A stretch of DNA of 5,936 bases from Acidimicrobiales bacterium (GTDB taxonomy: Bacteria; Actinomycetota; Acidimicrobiia; Acidimicrobiales; Poriferisodaliceae): the NCBI GenBank assembly GCA_020631315.1, contig JAHDHM010000235.1:1-5936 (forward strand), written 5' to 3'. Under the pieces are notes generated by a model. That model saw only the letters and a list, made by a program, of their open reading frames with translations. It was not told the DNA's origin and ran no database searches. Made by a program: the position numbers and the translations under genes. Positions 5,535 to 5,936 of the stretch are shown in pieces (position 1 is the first letter of the stretch; each line of letters opens with the position of its first letter).

Positions 5535-5936
5535 ATGGCAAAAACTGATCCGACCGGTCCGTCGCTTCCGTTTCCGGCTGCGCCGTCGGCGAGTCGGGTC
5601 GGGCGTTCGTTGCTCGACTCCGATCACGAGTGGCGCGACGCCGGGTCGGCGCTGTCGGACGATGCGCCGAACATCGTGATCTTCATGACCGACGACGCGG
5701 GTTGTGCGAACGGCTCGCCGTTCGGTGGACCGATTCAGCTGCCGACGATGCAGCGTGTGCTGGACATGGGCGTGGGCTACAACCGGTTCCACACGACGGC
5801 GATGTGTTCGCCGACGCGGGCGTGCGTGTTGACCGGTCGGAACCATCACGCGGTCGGGTTCGGGCAGATCCCGGAGTACGCCACCGATTTCGACGGCTAC
5901 GTCGGAGTGATCCCGCGATCGGCGGCGACGATCGCC
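5535..5936 (+). CDS. Arylsulfatase (type I, formylglycine-dependent), N-terminal part (runs off right edge)
   Basis: The frame is open for 134 codons from ATG at 5535 to the edge. Type I sulfatases hydrolyse sulfate esters using a formylglycine made from Cys (or Ser) in C-x-P-x-R. Here APNIVIFMTDDAG (44-56) supplies the metal-binding Asp pair D53/D54. HTTAMCSPTRACVLTGRNHH (86-105) supplies catalytic Cys91 and Arg95. FGGPI, YNRFHTT, TGRNHHAVGFGQI and the later GY-VIPRSAATIA pattern resemble the large AtsD-like arylsulfatases (about 750-800 residues), so most of the gene is missing. No signal peptide is visible; the first 40 residues are Pro/Ser-rich and polar, so a cytosolic enzyme is likely. 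This fits cysteine conversion by a formylglycine-generating enzyme encoded elsewhere. Residue 97 is an extra Cys, where family members commonly have Ala or Ser. The start is supported by the TACGGT box five bases upstream. Substrate is unknown. Confidence 0.92.
   Translation, partial: MAKTDPTGPSLPFPAAPSASRVGRSLLDSDHEWRDAGSALSDDAPNIVIFMTDDAGCANGSPFGGPIQLPTMQRVLDMGVGYNRFHTTAMCSPTRACVLTGRNHHAVGFGQIPEYATDFDGYVGVIPRSAATIA

Noticed and set aside
4049..5536. A 495-codon minus-strand ORF covering the whole lipoprotein gene
   Set aside because: It is rich in His, Arg, Asp and Gly with no hydrophobic core or recognisable domain, as is typical of the antisense frame of a GC-rich gene. The plus strand has a lipobox, disulfide cysteines and PPC patterns. 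The ORF's start even falls within the sulfatase start codon.

Overview
The window is GC-rich with strong GC bias at third codon positions, so nearly every real gene has long ORFs on the opposite strand. The protein families (long actinobacterial FtsX-type permeases, a septum-formation-like lipoprotein, an AtsD-like arylsulfatase) point to a high-GC actinobacterium. The TA(G/C)(G/C)GT boxes 5-7 bases before start codons are compatible with an Acidimicrobiia / Ilumatobacter-like lineage. That lineage placement is inference, not shown by the window.

Layout: (1) Bases 1-3659, minus strand, hold two ABC-transporter permeases of the FtsX/MacB superfamily in one operon. The upstream one is complete (1104 residues). 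The downstream one overlaps it by four bases (ATGA) and runs off the left edge after 116 codons. No ATP-binding subunit is in the window; it would be expected beyond base 1. (2) Bases 3660-3780 form a divergent promoter region with a perfect 9-bp inverted repeat. (3) Bases 3781-4074, plus strand, encode a 97-residue ABM/dimeric alpha-beta-barrel protein. (4) Bases 4166-5467, plus strand, encode a 433-residue lipoprotein: lipobox, a four-cysteine septum-formation-like domain, an acidic linker, and two C-terminal PPC-like beta domains. (5) Bases 5468-5534 hold a three-armed inverted repeat followed by a -10-like box. (6) Bases 5535-5936 encode the first 134 residues of an arylsulfatase with an intact CSPTR active-site motif; it runs off the right edge.

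Two modes of translation initiation appear. The permease, the ABM gene and the sulfatase lack a Shine-Dalgarno sequence and have a -10-like TANNGT box right before the ATG, which suggests leaderless mRNAs. The second permease and the lipoprotein have GGAG seven bases before the ATG, as expected for genes translated inside a longer transcript. Functionally the window looks like ordinary envelope, transport and sulfate-ester metabolism genes. I see no mobile element, CRISPR array, tRNA, rRNA or defence system. The less ordinary items are the palindromic intergenic elements, the large permease ectodomain and the lipoprotein's domain mix.
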